From: Candidatus Thorarchaeota archaeon
GTDB taxonomy: Archaea; Asgardarchaeota; Thorarchaeia; Thorarchaeales; Thorarchaeaceae
Reading direction: 5' to 3'
Length of the DNA: 64,000 nt
Assembly (NCBI GenBank): GCA_003345545.1
Contig: PRDH01000076.1
Coordinates: 37,784-101,783, forward strand
Part shown: piece by piece, positions 9,080 to 18,984 of the stretch
How the letters are laid out: the number at the start of each line of letters is the position of its first letter
Position numbering within the stretch: the first letter of the stretch is position 1
Notes under the pieces: model-generated
What the model was told of the DNA's origin: nothing
Seen by the model: only the letters and a program-made list of their open reading frames with translations
Databases searched by the model: none
Position numbers and translations under genes: made by a program

Positions 9080-10825
9080 TCAGGCAGGTACATCAAACAA
9101 ATCAATGAGTCTGAACCGCTCCACATCCACGAGGCCTAGGTCAGTGATTTTCAGTTTCGGAATAACAGGAAGAGAGAGGAATGCCATCGCCATGAAGGGT
9201 TCATCCAATGGAGTCCCCAGCTCATGAGCAGCCTCCTTCAGCAATATCAGCTTCTCACTGACATATTCTACAGTCTGGTCTGACATCAGGCCCGCGATGG
9301 GAAGCGGCAACGATTCGATGACTTTCCCTTCCTTCACAACTGCAATGCCGCCCTGCATTCTGACAATCTGAATAGCGGCAGCTATCAGGTCGTTGTCACT
9401 TGTTGCGACAGCAACAATATTGTGGCTATCATGGGCAATTGAAGAAACCATGGCACCTTCCTTGATTCCTGTTCCATGCACAAAGCCCACGGCGCTCGGT
9501 TCTGTTGCATTATGCCTCTCAATAATAGAAACCTTCACTATGTCACGGTCAATATCAGGAACGACGAAGCCATCGACAACCTTTGCCTCTTCAATGAGCC
9601 GTTCCGTAATGATCTGGTTTGGAATCATTCCAATGACATTCATATGGCTACCCCGTGCTTTGACTTGAAAGTCTTCAGGCTCGAGATAGTGAATGTTCAC
9701 AGAACGCCTTAGCCTTGGTTGATCTTGGATGCCGAACTCCTGAACCATCTTGCCCTTCCTAGCCACAAGCACGCCCTGTTTGTACACCCGGTTGACCTTT
9801 ACAGACTCGAGTGAGTCCAAGACAACTAAGTCTGCAACATACCCAGGAGCGACTGCGCCGGTATAGCGAAGACCATAGTGCCTTGCCGTAGATAATGTTC
9901 CGACCTTGATGGCTTGCACTGGGTCAACGCCAAGTTCTATAGCATGTCGAATCATACTGTCGATGTGGCCTTCCGTTATCAGATCAAGCGTGTTGCGATC
10001 ATCAGTGGCGAAACTGCACTGCTCTGCAGTGTAGGGTGTTATAAGTGCAGCAAGAGCCTCAAGATTCCTTGCTGTGGAACCTTCACGAATATGGATATGC
10101 ATGCCTCTTGATAGTTTGTTGCGGGCCTCTTCAAGAGTTGTGCATTCGTGCTCAGAAGTGATTCTTGCAGCCGCATAGGCATTCAAATCAAGACCATCAA
10201 GACCTGGGGCGTGGCCATCGATTCGCTTCTCCATCTTGAGCGCGACAGTTATCTTCTCCAGTATCTCAGGGTCTCTGAAAATCACGCCGGGATAGTTCAT
10301 CATCTCAGCCAAACCCAATACATAGTGCTCTGTCATGAGAGGCTTTATGTCAAGAAAATCGAGAGCTACTCCATTAGTTTCCAACTCCGTGGAAGGAACA
10401 CATGAGGGGAGCATCATGTAGAACTCAAGAGGCCCACCCCGCATGCTCTTGCTCATGTACATGATACCCTCCATACCCAGAACATTGGCAACTTCATGTG
10501 GGTCGGCGACCACCGCTCCAGTGCCATGAGGAACCACAGCACGGGCATACTGAATCGGCATGACCATCGATGACTCAACATGCACATGACCGTCAATAAA
10601 TGAAGGCGCAACGAATTTGCCTTTGAGGTCAATGACTTCCTTTCCGCTATACTCACCTATCCCGGCAATGAATGCTCCATCAATCGCAATGTCGCCCGGA
10701 GTAATATCCCCAGTGAACACATTCACGACACTTGCATTCTTCAGTACAAGACCAGCGCGCGTTCTCCCAGATGCAACATCAATCATCTGGTCCAGAGGGT
10801 ATTCATCCGAGCGTTCCAGAAACAT
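9080..10825 (-). CDS. ade: Adenine deaminase
   Basis: A 581-residue amidohydrolase of the length usual for adenine deaminase (adenine to hypoxanthine, purine salvage). The metal site HxH is at His80 and His82 in IDGHVHVESSMV, followed by the family-typical VADPHEVANVLG segment. EHECTT and the ATDDRNTL stretch hold further metal and substrate ligands, and the C-terminal domain contains AHDSHNIVAVA, characteristic of this family. It is cytosolic and needs divalent metal. It is a single-gene unit, convergent with the zinc-finger membrane pair and divergent from the radical SAM gene. The ATG at 10825 is preceded by a weak GAGTGA sequence. Confidence 0.93.
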   Translation of the reverse strand: MFLERSDEYPLDQMIDVASGRTRAGLVLKNASVVNVFTGDITPGDIAIDGAFIAGIGEYSGKEVIDLKGKFVAPSFIDGHVHVESSMVMPIQYARAVVPHGTGAVVADPHEVANVLGMEGIMYMSKSMRGGPLEFYMMLPSCVPSTELETNGVALDFLDIKPLMTEHYVLGLAEMMNYPGVIFRDPEILEKITVALKMEKRIDGHAPGLDGLDLNAYAAARITSEHECTTLEEARNKLSRGMHIHIREGSTARNLEALAALITPYTAEQCSFATDDRNTLDLITEGHIDSMIRHAIELGVDPVQAIKVGTLSTARHYGLRYTGAVAPGYVADLVVLDSLESVKVNRVYKQGVLVARKGKMVQEFGIQDQPRLRRSVNIHYLEPEDFQVKARGSHMNVIGMIPNQIITERLIEEAKVVDGFVVPDIDRDIVKVSIIERHNATEPSAVGFVHGTGIKEGAMVSSIAHDSHNIVAVATSDNDLIAAAIQIVRMQGGIAVVKEGKVIESLPLPIAGLMSDQTVEYVSEKLILLKEAAHELGTPLDEPFMAMAFLSLPVIPKLKITDLGLVDVERFRLIDLFDVPA

Positions 10826-10977
10826 CTCTTATCACTCACTCTGGTGGATAGTTCTATCATGAAAAGGGTTTCTCAAGATGTTCTTCGTTCCCGAGCGACG
10901 AATAAAAAAGAGCGTGTTATCTCAATCTACAAGATACAATTGCGTATGCTCTAACTGATTCAAGGAGAAACTTCGTA

Positions 10978-12261
10978 GTGCTTTATGAATGTATCAAAGC
11001 AAAGTCGCTCCTATCCAAGAAGGAGATGCTTGCTGAGGGATGGTTTCATGTCAACAGGTCACTCAATGCGTACAGAGGCTGTGAACATGGTTGCGTCTAC
11101 TGTGATGGAATGTCTGAGTACTACCATGTCGACGACTTCACGACACACATTAGGGTAAAGAAGAATGCGCCCGAGATTCTCAGGAAGGAATTGAAGAAAC
11201 TGGGATATTCATCTCAAAGAGAACTGGAAACCGAAACCCTATGGTCATTCCTCCCAGATGGGGATGCGAAGCAATTAGCCATGAGATTACCGCGCAGAAT
11301 TGTCATCGGAGTCTGCGGAGGCGTGTCTGATGGATATCAACCTGCAGAGAAGGAGTACAAGATAACACAGCAGATTCTTGAAACTCTGCTCGATTTCAGG
11401 CTTCCTGCGACGATTCTCACCAAGTCCAAACTTGTTCTCAGGGACCTCGATTTGTTGAAGGAACTCAATCGAGCTGCCTTCGTAAATGCAATGTTCACCA
11501 TCACCTTACATGATGATGGCGCACGGAAGATTATCGAGCCACGAGCTTCTTCTACACCAGACAGATTCGCTGCTCTGAAGGAACTGAGGAGAGCTGGAAT
11601 TCCTGGGGGAGTCATGGCAACACCTATCGTGCCTTGGATAGGCTCCACCTACGAGAATATGGAGGGACTGGCGAGAGATGCCAAGGCAGCAGGAGCAGAG
11701 TTCATCCTCTTCGGAGGTATGACGCTCAAACCGGGCCGACAGAAGGAGCACTTTCTATCCGTTATCGGAAAGCGCTTCCCGGAGTATCTTGACAAGATCA
11801 GAGCCATCTACGCTGATGACAATAGATATGGGATTCCAATATGGAGAAGACTTCCTATCAACACAATGCTGGTCGGACATCAGATATGCAAGAAAGTAGG
11901 CATTCGGGACAGGTCTGTACGCCATTTGCTTCCGTCTGAATCTGAGGCCAACTACAGAGTCCTCGGCATCTTGCTAGACATTGTATTCTATCAGCGGTAT
12001 ATGTTGGGTAAACCATGGAACGTGAGTAGACCGTTCTATGAACTGTCTGTCAAGCTCGAGCGTGGTGTTGAGAATCTCGTGTTGCTGAGAGATGCAGGGC
12101 ACCTGAAGGAGCGACTGCTAATCAGTGATGAGATGGAAGGAATTGTGCAACAAGTACTGGAAACTGGGTCATGTGACTATCTCAACCAATTGCTTGGGGA
12201 TACTCCCGAGGAAAGCAGTGTTGAACGAGCTTTCATCATCACAGATGGCGAGAATTTATAG
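10978..12261 (+). CDS. Radical SAM protein, SPL-like family
   Basis: A 427-residue radical SAM protein. The cluster motif is C35-x3-C39-x2-C42 (RGCEHGCVYC), preceded by NRSLNAYRG, an arrangement typical of the spore photoproduct lyase-like group found widely outside spore formers. The start is a GTG at 10978 with AAGGAGA about ten bases upstream. GVCGGVSDGYQP and GGVMATPIVPWIG correspond to later SAM-barrel strands. Members cleave SAM with a [4Fe-4S] cluster to generate a radical. The substrate of the archaeal group is not known to me. The C-terminal 120 residues lack cysteine clusters, so no auxiliary cluster is evident. Confidence 0.85.
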   Translation: MLYECIKAKSLLSKKEMLAEGWFHVNRSLNAYRGCEHGCVYCDGMSEYYHVDDFTTHIRVKKNAPEILRKELKKLGYSSQRELETETLWSFLPDGDAKQLAMRLPRRIVIGVCGGVSDGYQPAEKEYKITQQILETLLDFRLPATILTKSKLVLRDLDLLKELNRAAFVNAMFTITLHDDGARKIIEPRASSTPDRFAALKELRRAGIPGGVMATPIVPWIGSTYENMEGLARDAKAAGAEFILFGGMTLKPGRQKEHFLSVIGKRFPEYLDKIRAIYADDNRYGIPIWRRLPINTMLVGHQICKKVGIRDRSVRHLLPSESEANYRVLGILLDIVFYQRYMLGKPWNVSRPFYELSVKLERGVENLVLLRDAGHLKERLLISDEMEGIVQQVLETGSCDYLNQLLGDTPEESSVERAFIITDGENL

Positions 12262-12283
12262 CAGTTATCCAAAAAGAAAGAAG

Positions 12284-12307
12284 CTGACCCGGAAAAGACC
12301 GGGTCAG
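12284..12307 (-). terminator. Hairpin between convergent genes
   Basis: A perfect 9-bp inverted repeat, CTGACCCGG and CCGGGTCAG, with a six-base loop. Read on the minus strand it is followed by a pyrimidine-rich CTTCTTTCTTTTT run, so it probably ends transcription of the surface-protein gene. It may also stop the radical SAM transcript. Confidence 0.65.
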
Positions 12308-12316
12308 GAAGTTCTA

Positions 12317-14641
12317 CTATTTCTTGAATTTCTTCAAGTAGACAACAGCTAGCACAACTATGACAGTCACACCAATACCGACAGGCAAGGCGATAGCACC
12401 AAGCATTGCTAGGAGGTCACTGCCGACTGGTGGATGAGGCAGCAACTCAAGTGCGTGAGTTGGCAGAGGGGTCACTTGAATCCAGAGGAAGCCCTCCTCG
12501 ACAAGCACTCTATTCACTCGCAGATCGAGATACGCTACGTCCGAGATTGCGCCGAACTGGATAGATATGGCAGGCAGTACACCCACCAAGGCATCATTCA
12601 GATCACCATACGGAATTGAGTGCGTGCGATGATCATATGGAGCCATCTCACTTATCGACGGAATCCCTGATATATCACCGGTCTTGATTGATACATTGTA
12701 CCAGGTTCCTGGAACAGTGTCCAACACAACTGAGTAGTATTCCACACCGAGTCCTAGTAACGGTAGAGTGAAGTTATGTGATCCTGGTCCTCCGGTCACG
12801 TCAATTGACGCGTTGTCACTGATGTCATAGTACGTAATATCGGTCCATTCCACTGTGAAGTCCAATGCGTAGTCGGGGTATGCCTCTCCCACGCCAAGCG
12901 TATTATTGTATGGAGAAACAGCTATAACCAAAGTGGCAAACTCGTCGCTCCAGTTTCTGTTCGCAAGTGCGAAATTCACGTTGGTAGAATCTGTTGGGTG
13001 CGGAATAGCTGTTGAGCCATCGTACCATGTTCCCATGGTAAATCCTGAGGCCGACACATATCTGAAGTACTGATCATAGAAAGCAACATCCACCACCGAG
13101 GATACATTGTAAACATTGTTCAGTGTTATACTGAAGTTGTAGTAATGGCCAGGAATTGTAGGGACCATGAAACCACCAATGTATACAATATCTGCGCTAG
13201 AGTCCGAAACAATTGGACCAACGTTGAACTCTATGAATCCCGAAGTGCTCGCGGCTGTTGTAATGTCAATGAGGTATTTTCCGGCAGGTATGTAGGTCCA
13301 ATCTGAAGCCGGAATACTGTTTCCGTCTACAAGCTCTTCTTCTACAAAGTATCCATCTTCGTTTGCTCCGCGTATGTAGGTAACAAATGCACCAGCAACC
13401 TCTGTTGAGTTCACCTTTATAAGGGAGGGACTATCGAGATCCAAGCTGTATGTGGTTGTCACAGTATGGGAGAAGTAGTTCTCAAGCAAGAACTCGTGAC
13501 CCAATGGAAGAGTCTCAGCAACATCACTCTCATGATAGAGTGTGAATTCGATATTATCGCCGCCCATCACTGTTACATAGTAGATGCCACTTCTGAAATT
13601 CTGTACGCCACTTGCCGGGCTCGTGATACTATAGGAGAACCGATCGCCGCCCATGTAGCCATATACGAAGGCGTCGCTTGAGAATATGATGGCAGCTCCC
13701 TGAGTAGTGGCAATTGCAATCTCAGGATAGTTGAAAGAGTAGTGAAGCGACGAAACAGTTGTGCCCGCATCGATCTTGTACGTGTGGGTTGTTGGGGCCA
13801 TCTCCTCATGAACTAGACTTCCGGTTTCATCCAGAATAACCATCTCACCGGTCGGCAAGTCGTCTGTGATGACTTGGCCAGGCGAAATGAGTTGCGGTGC
13901 AATTGCCTCGAGATAGAAGTCGAACTGTGAGAAAACCGCAGAAGTGGGTGTTGCTTCGAAGATTATGTAGTATGTTCCAGCTATCGACGGCCGGAACGGA
14001 AGTACAGCAATGTCACCCTCGGAGCCCGTATATGTGGTCATCTGGCGACCCTGAGGGTCATATATTCCGAGACGCCAAGCTATATTGTCCTGTAAGGAGG
14101 CAACAGTCAGATGGACAAACTCTTGTCCGCTAACGGAGAATGTTCCGAAGTATATGTAGTCGCGGTTAACAACAACAGGCGTGTGCTGGCCAAAAGCAAG
14201 AGAAAAGACTTTTCTCTCAAGAGTTGTGTTAATCACTGCTCCAGATCCGTCGCTACCACTGAAATCGTAGAATAGTGGCAACAAACCAGGATTACCATAC
14301 GGTCCATTACTGAATGCGCCGAATTCTTGCCAGTCAAATGGCATATTGGGTGTTGCGGAATAAGAATAGTCGGGTGATCCCCAACCTGAAGAATCATACG
14401 CATATACAGTGAGATCGACATCCTCATTCAAGTGCAGTCTGCTAAATGATGTCTGGAAAAATGCATCATCTGCAGATGCATAGATGTACGTGTGATTGTT
14501 CGCTCCAGGAGCGTAGGCTGTGTTTTGTGATTGTTCAATAATGACAGATTGTAGTGCGGAAACTGGGGTCGTAACAGACCCAAGTAGGAACACACTAGCA
14601 ATCATGATACCTAGAATCATTTTAGTATTGACGTGCTTCAT
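12317..14641 (-). CDS. Large secreted surface protein with C-terminal membrane anchor
   Basis: I place the start at the ATG at 14641 (MKHVNTKMILG), with GAGGTGAGG six bases upstream. This gives 774 residues rather than the 787 from an earlier in-frame codon. The N-terminus is a signal peptide (basic MKHVNTK, hydrophobic core, cleavage near VSALQS). The body is beta-rich, with many Asn-x-Ser/Thr sites (for example NHT, NTT, NST, NWS, NNT, NFT), as expected for an N-glycosylated cell-surface protein. A final hydrophobic helix before KKFKK anchors it. This is the layout of archaeal S-layer or pre-peptidase C-terminal type surface proteins. No enzyme motif is visible, and binding partners are unknown. 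Confidence 0.75.
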   Translation of the reverse strand: MKHVNTKMILGIMIASVFLLGSVTTPVSALQSVIIEQSQNTAYAPGANNHTYIYASADDAFFQTSFSRLHLNEDVDLTVYAYDSSGWGSPDYSYSATPNMPFDWQEFGAFSNGPYGNPGLLPLFYDFSGSDGSGAVINTTLERKVFSLAFGQHTPVVVNRDYIYFGTFSVSGQEFVHLTVASLQDNIAWRLGIYDPQGRQMTTYTGSEGDIAVLPFRPSIAGTYYIIFEATPTSAVFSQFDFYLEAIAPQLISPGQVITDDLPTGEMVILDETGSLVHEEMAPTTHTYKIDAGTTVSSLHYSFNYPEIAIATTQGAAIIFSSDAFVYGYMGGDRFSYSITSPASGVQNFRSGIYYVTVMGGDNIEFTLYHESDVAETLPLGHEFLLENYFSHTVTTTYSLDLDSPSLIKVNSTEVAGAFVTYIRGANEDGYFVEEELVDGNSIPASDWTYIPAGKYLIDITTAASTSGFIEFNVGPIVSDSSADIVYIGGFMVPTIPGHYYNFSITLNNVYNVSSVVDVAFYDQYFRYVSASGFTMGTWYDGSTAIPHPTDSTNVNFALANRNWSDEFATLVIAVSPYNNTLGVGEAYPDYALDFTVEWTDITYYDISDNASIDVTGGPGSHNFTLPLLGLGVEYYSVVLDTVPGTWYNVSIKTGDISGIPSISEMAPYDHRTHSIPYGDLNDALVGVLPAISIQFGAISDVAYLDLRVNRVLVEEGFLWIQVTPLPTHALELLPHPPVGSDLLAMLGAIALPVGIGVTVIVVLAVVYLKKFKK

Positions 14642-14945
14642 GCACATCCTCACCTCGCATTCAGGGTGCGCGCAAAGCAATATGAATTCATTTCATTCGT
14701 ATTCAGTCGATATTTGCACGGGTAGTCACGATAGAATGAGAATGAGCGTGGAAAATACTCAGGGAGCGGTCTTCCCAGCATCAGGATTGGTTCTCGCTCA
14801 CAGATGTGATGAGTCAGCCCTCGTCTATTGGTCTAGCCCTCCAGAAACACGGAATAGCTTTTAAACAGGTCACTTGTATTGGCCATTCTAGCTCACAGTT
14901 TGAAAGCGTTTGCCAATTATATCGCTGTCAAGAGATGATAAATGA
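14642..14945. promoter_or_regulatory. Divergent 304-bp intergenic region
   Basis: Separates the surface-protein gene (minus) and the ECF-type gene (plus). A TATA-like CTTTTAAAC is at about 14857-14865 in plus orientation, 80 bases before the GTG start. I see no riboswitch-like fold or tRNA. An ORF crossing the region on the plus strand has poor codon character and is not called. Confidence 0.4.
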
Positions 14946-15608
14946 GTGAAAATCAATCTCAGAACAGATTCCAAGAGCATTGCGCTTCTAGCAGTCTTCA
15001 GTGCCATGGTTGCTATGCTGGAAGTATTCCCTATAGTTGGCATCACTGATCTGAAGTTCTTTCCAGGGGGGACCCCATTCACGCTGGATTGGACTGGCAT
15101 TCCCATTGCGATAGTGTTTCTGGGGCTGGGATTGGTTTCAAGTTTCGTGTCAATATCTGTCATGTTCGTTGCAATAGGCTATCGTAACTTCACTGGAGCG
15201 GTCTTCAAAGGAGCTGCAGAGCTACTCACGATCATCGGGGTTCTCTTGGCTAGAGTCATTGCGAAAAGGATGTCCCTCGGCAGCAGGGCGAGTATCTTAT
15301 TGTACATGTGCTTTGGAGCAGTCTTCAGAGCAATAGGCATGTATATCTTTAACATTCAATTTCTACCCGTTTTCTATCCTGCGTTCTACACGCCAGAAGC
15401 AGCGATTACTGCATCAACAGTCCTTGTTCCCTGGAACATTATTCAGGCCATTATCAACATTGTCGGAGGCATCACTCTCTACCAACTGATACCGAAGGAA
15501 CTCAAGGTTGAAGCAGGCCTCGGAGAGTTCAGACCCAAAAGCTCCATGAAATACGAAGAGATATCAACAGAAGAAATCGATGCATCGGATGATGAAAAAC
15601 AGGATTGA
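14946..15608 (+). CDS. ECF-transporter S component-like membrane protein
   Basis: A 220-residue protein with five to six membrane helices that begins at a GTG (14946), with GAGATGA about 8 bases upstream. The opening (SKSIALLAVFSAMVAMLEVFP) and the helix content resemble substrate-binding S components of energy-coupling-factor vitamin transporters, which take up substrates such as riboflavin, thiamine or biotin with a shared ATPase module. The ATPase and T components are not in the window and no vitamin riboswitch is visible, so the substrate is unknown. The gene overlaps the start of cofE, so the transported compound may relate to cofactor metabolism, though this is guesswork. Confidence 0.6.
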   Translation: MKINLRTDSKSIALLAVFSAMVAMLEVFPIVGITDLKFFPGGTPFTLDWTGIPIAIVFLGLGLVSSFVSISVMFVAIGYRNFTGAVFKGAAELLTIIGVLLARVIAKRMSLGSRASILLYMCFGAVFRAIGMYIFNIQFLPVFYPAFYTPEAAITASTVLVPWNIIQAIINIVGGITLYQLIPKELKVEAGLGEFRPKSSMKYEEISTEEIDASDDEKQD

Positions 15609-16344
15609 ACTGATACCGCTCCGAGGAATACAGCTTGTTAAGAGAGGAGATGATGTAGCTAGCCTACTTGTGGATGCGATTGAGAGAAGCAGCACTCAAC
15701 TAGAAGCAGGGGACATAGTAGTCGTAACGCATTCGATGATATCAATTGCTGAGGGGAGTCTATATGATTCGAGTGAAATTGAGATATCGCCACGTGCAGC
15801 TCTAATTGCGGGGGAAACTGGACACTCGCCAAGTAGTGTGGAAGTAGCTCTCAGGGAAGCAGATGAGGTCATTCGTGATCATCCAGTCCTTATTACAAGA
15901 ACCAAGCAAGGTATCATCACTGATTTCTCGGGGGTAGATGAGAGCAACGCTCCTCCTGGCTCGATTATTGCATTGCCCAGAAATCCTGATGTCTCAGCGA
16001 GACGTATTCATGAAAAGATATCGAGGAGGTATGGCCTCGGCATCCCGATAATCGTCACTGACACGCAGGGAAGGCCTTGGCGCAAGGGCGCGGTGAATCT
16101 AGCCATTGGATTGGCCGGCATGTATCCGTTCGTCGAGAATGCAGGAAAGACAGATCTACATGGCCGTGTACTGAGGTCTTCACTCGTTTGCTTGGCTGAT
16201 CAATTGGCGGCTGCATCAGAGCTCGTCATGGGGCAATCGAGTGAGGGTATTCCTGCAGTTATCATACGTGGGGTAACATTTGACGAAGGCGAAGGATCTG
16301 CCCACCAAATCCTTCGGAAGCAATCTGAGAATCTATTCCGATAA
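15580..16344 (+). CDS. cofE: Coenzyme F420:L-glutamate ligase
   Basis: A 254-residue protein of the normal family length. CofE adds glutamates to F420-0, using GTP and divalent metal, in the cytosol. Diagnostic segments are the opening IELIPLRGIQLVKRGDD, ALREADEVIR, TDFSGVDESNAPPG, IIVTDTQGRPWRKG and the acidic FDEGEGS near the end. Its presence implies that the organism makes polyglutamylated F420. The frame overlaps the upstream S-component gene. ATGs at 15580, 15589 and 15592 are all possible, and the last two fit the family N-terminus best. The overlap suggests co-translation with the membrane protein. Confidence 0.92.
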   Translation: MHRMMKNRIELIPLRGIQLVKRGDDVASLLVDAIERSSTQLEAGDIVVVTHSMISIAEGSLYDSSEIEISPRAALIAGETGHSPSSVEVALREADEVIRDHPVLITRTKQGIITDFSGVDESNAPPGSIIALPRNPDVSARRIHEKISRRYGLGIPIIVTDTQGRPWRKGAVNLAIGLAGMYPFVENAGKTDLHGRVLRSSLVCLADQLAAASELVMGQSSEGIPAVIIRGVTFDEGEGSAHQILRKQSENLFR

Positions 16345-16434
16345 TCCGTGATTTCACTTGGTGACAATTCTGCAGGGCGATATGAGAAACGTCAGAATAT
16401 GGATACAGGCGAGTTCTGAAACACGGCATGTTCT

Positions 16435-17106
16435 CTAACGATGAGGTAGTGGACTCTGCAATTTGCAGTGCTCAGGTTCTACCTCTAACGTGTCCTGAAT
16501 CTCAGGCTGACGTCCAGACCAAGGAGAAGAGAGAAAGATGACGGAGTGTGGTTTGGTCTTCTTGTCCAACGCCACATATCCTCGAGGAATCAGCTCGCCC
16601 ACGAGCTTCCTCAGTCTTGCTTTGCTGATTCCAGTTTCATCTACAAGTTGATCATATGACGAACGACGGTTCTTGCGAATGACTTCCAGAAGACTGTATT
16701 CAGGAACAGAGACTAGCGCTTGACGAAGGGCCTCATTTTCACGTCGGATGAAATTCGCATCTCCGGAGAGAGCGCGAGTCAAGGAAGCACGAATATCATT
16801 GATCTCCTCCTGAAGTGATGCTCTCTCTGCCTCATAACGTGAGATAATCCCGTTTGAGGCATGAATGAGTTCTGAGCTCAGATCATTACCAAGTCCATCA
16901 ATGGCCTCTCGGGAGGCCATACGGGATTCGCGAATTATACCAGCTATATCCTGTGAGTCAAACCACTGACCTTCTAGTAGCGACTCAATCTGATTATAGT
17001 AGGAGTCAATCCTCCGTATCCAGCTGTCTCGAATCTCCTGAAACGCACCTGCTATTCGGAGTGTTGTTCTAGCAGCAATCTCATCAGGACTTGTCATTGA
17101 ACTCAC
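16435..17106 (-). CDS. Coiled-coil protein with C-terminal winged-helix domain
   Basis: A 223-residue protein. Residues 1-130 are helical and charged, with a likely coiled coil (ERASLQEEINDIRASLTRAL at about 95-115). Residues 135-195 look like a winged helix: LLEVIRKNRRSSYDQLVDE, then TGISKARLRKLVGELIPRG, then a basic wing. The tail is Pro/Gln-rich. It is probably a DNA-binding dimer with a helical sensor domain, but I do not recognise a named family. The start may be the GTG at 17106 or the ATG at 17097, and neither has a clear ribosome-binding site. It is a monocistronic unit next to the LRR genes. Confidence 0.6.
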   Translation of the reverse strand: MSSMTSPDEIAARTTLRIAGAFQEIRDSWIRRIDSYYNQIESLLEGQWFDSQDIAGIIRESRMASREAIDGLGNDLSSELIHASNGIISRYEAERASLQEEINDIRASLTRALSGDANFIRRENEALRQALVSVPEYSLLEVIRKNRRSSYDQLVDETGISKARLRKLVGELIPRGYVALDKKTKPHSVIFLSSPWSGRQPEIQDTLEVEPEHCKLQSPLPHR

Positions 17107-17159
17107 AGATTCTGTTTAACAAAGTAACAAGATTAGAGCTAGTGTCACTGAGATATGAC

Positions 17160-18011
17160 CTATTGAGCACCTATCCAGAAGAGCCTTGAATGGACAGATG
17201 CGACAGCGGGATTCCACTCCTTAGCCTGTAGGGCAGCCTCGGCCACCAAAGGTACCTCTTCGTCAATCATGAACGACTCGAGGTCGCTGCAGTAATAGAG
17301 CGGACTGATATCTACTGTCTTTAGCTGGTTCTCACTCAGGTCCAACCAGAGAAGGTTTTCGCACTCTCTGAGAGGCAACAAATCGATACTATGAATGCCG
17401 GCCTTTCTAAGCCAGAGACCTTCAAGATCCTTACATTTGTTGAGTGGATACAGATTCAGACTGCTAATCTGATTCTTCTCAAGGAAAAGCTCCTGAAGAT
17501 GTGTGCAATGGCTCAACGGGTCAAGATCGAGGGCCAGCATCTCATTACTGTCGAGTCTGAGGAATCGAAGTAGTAGATTGGAGCTGAGGGGAGAGAGATC
17601 AATCTGATGAAGAAGGTTCGATTGCAGATTTAGTTCCTCAAGCTGCAGGCATTTTGCCAACGGACCGAGATCAATGCGGTCTATCTTGTTTATTGCAAGC
17701 GAGAGCGATACTAGGTTCGTACACTGTGATAGAGGATAGAGCATGATCGACGTAAGAAGATTGGAGCCTAGGCGAAGTCGCTCGAGGCTATAGCATTCCC
17801 CAAGGGGCTCCAAATCGAGAGAGGTGAGCCAGTTGCCCGTGAGGTCCAGCTCTCGAAGATTCCTACAGTCGGATAGCGGAGTCAGGTCTACTTCCACGAT
17901 CTTTCGACCGCTCATGTCTAGCACTCCAACAGACTCATCTACTTCCATGTAGAGTTTTATTCCATTCTCAATCCTGTAATCGATTTGGATGTCTGTCACC
18001 CGGGTCATCAC
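17160..18011 (-). CDS. Leucine-rich-repeat protein, 9 repeats of 24 residues
   Basis: A 283-residue soluble protein consisting almost entirely of LRRs with a period of 24 residues: LxxLxLxxNxLxxIDLxPLxxCxx. About nine units run from residue 38 to 245. The Cys at unit position 22 is kept in most units. Residues 1-35 form a capping segment with beta strands, and the last 40 residues hold no repeat. There is no signal peptide, so the protein is probably cytoplasmic. LRRs bind proteins; no partner can be inferred. A second LRR gene of the same type lies 128 bases upstream on the same strand. Confidence 0.85.
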   Translation of the reverse strand: MMTRVTDIQIDYRIENGIKLYMEVDESVGVLDMSGRKIVEVDLTPLSDCRNLRELDLTGNWLTSLDLEPLGECYSLERLRLGSNLLTSIMLYPLSQCTNLVSLSLAINKIDRIDLGPLAKCLQLEELNLQSNLLHQIDLSPLSSNLLLRFLRLDSNEMLALDLDPLSHCTHLQELFLEKNQISSLNLYPLNKCKDLEGLWLRKAGIHSIDLLPLRECENLLWLDLSENQLKTVDISPLYYCSDLESFMIDEEVPLVAEAALQAKEWNPAVASVHSRLFWIGAQ

Positions 18012-18139
18012 CCAACTTCAGGAGGCTGCTCGTTGCGGCAGCATAGTTCTCGCGGACTTGCCAACAATTCTGCGGAGTTAGCTAGTCATACGTAAGTCGT
18101 TGATTAATCGTTTGTCCGATGCTGGTAATATAGAACTAT

Positions 18140-18868
18140 CTATGTTGTCTTGTACCTCTCACTTGATTCATGGAGCCAATCTATGTTATCTAGTATCTCA
18201 TTAATCGGCTCAGGAAAATAGGAGAGATGCCTCAGTTTGTGGTTGGCACTTATAGACACATCACTGTCGATAATCAGTGATTCAAGCTGCTCGCATTGGA
18301 ATAGTACCGATATGTCAACGAATTTGAGTGCGTTCTCGTTCAAATGCAGATACCGCAAGTCGAGGGAGTCTTGCAGTGGAGACAGGTCAATGCTCGAAAG
18401 CTTGTTGCCTGACAGAACGAGATACTGTAGCCTGGGGTTACCATTGAGAGGGGCGAGATCGATCTCCTGAAGTCGGTTGTCCGCTAGGTAGAGCCACTTC
18501 AGGTTCCTGCAGTCACCCAGAGGTGAGAGATCCAGCTTCTCCAGAAGATTATCCGAGAGCTCGAGCGCCTCAAGTTCCCTACAACTGCTCAGGGGGCGCA
18601 AATCAATAGTATTGAGCCGATTCGAGGATATGCTGAGCATCTTCAGCCGGTGGCAGGTAGAGAGCGGCGCTAAGTCAATATTCGTGATGTGGTTCGTGTT
18701 CAGGGTCAGTTTCTCAAGACGGGGGGATTGACCAACAGGCTCGAGACTCAACGACTTTATTCCAAGGTCGGATAGGTCGATTTCTGTGTGAATGTCATCT
18801 TTCTCGACCTGATATCTCTCACCATCCGAGTCTATGTACCTAATGGTGAATCTGGCCGCCATCCGCAT
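18140..18868 (-). CDS. Leucine-rich-repeat protein, 7 repeats, paralogue of neighbour
   Basis: A 242-residue paralogue of the downstream LRR protein with about seven 24-residue repeats (IDLxPLxxCxxLxxL pattern). The N-terminal cap (ARFTIRYIDSDGERY, IDLSDLGIKSL) aligns with that of the neighbour. The end differs (IDWLHESSERYKTT). Tandem duplication is the simplest origin. The upstream region has a TATA-like TCTATAAAG on the minus strand at about 18918-18926. No secretion signal is present. Confidence 0.85.
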   Translation of the reverse strand: MRMAARFTIRYIDSDGERYQVEKDDIHTEIDLSDLGIKSLSLEPVGQSPRLEKLTLNTNHITNIDLAPLSTCHRLKMLSISSNRLNTIDLRPLSSCRELEALELSDNLLEKLDLSPLGDCRNLKWLYLADNRLQEIDLAPLNGNPRLQYLVLSGNKLSSIDLSPLQDSLDLRYLHLNENALKFVDISVLFQCEQLESLIIDSDVSISANHKLRHLSYFPEPINEILDNIDWLHESSERYKTT

Positions 18869-18984
18869 CTCCGACCTCTTTCTTGTTTAGGCTTTGGTGA
18901 TTATGAGCACATATCTTTATAGATTTGTCCCGAAGAGCGCATTGACAGATTCTGATGGGTCCAGTGCAGGGAAAAAGTCGTCTT

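Noticed and set aside
14520..14864. Plus-strand frame across the surface-protein start and intergenic region
   Set aside because: Antisense to the signal-peptide region, poor codon character, no ribosome-binding site.
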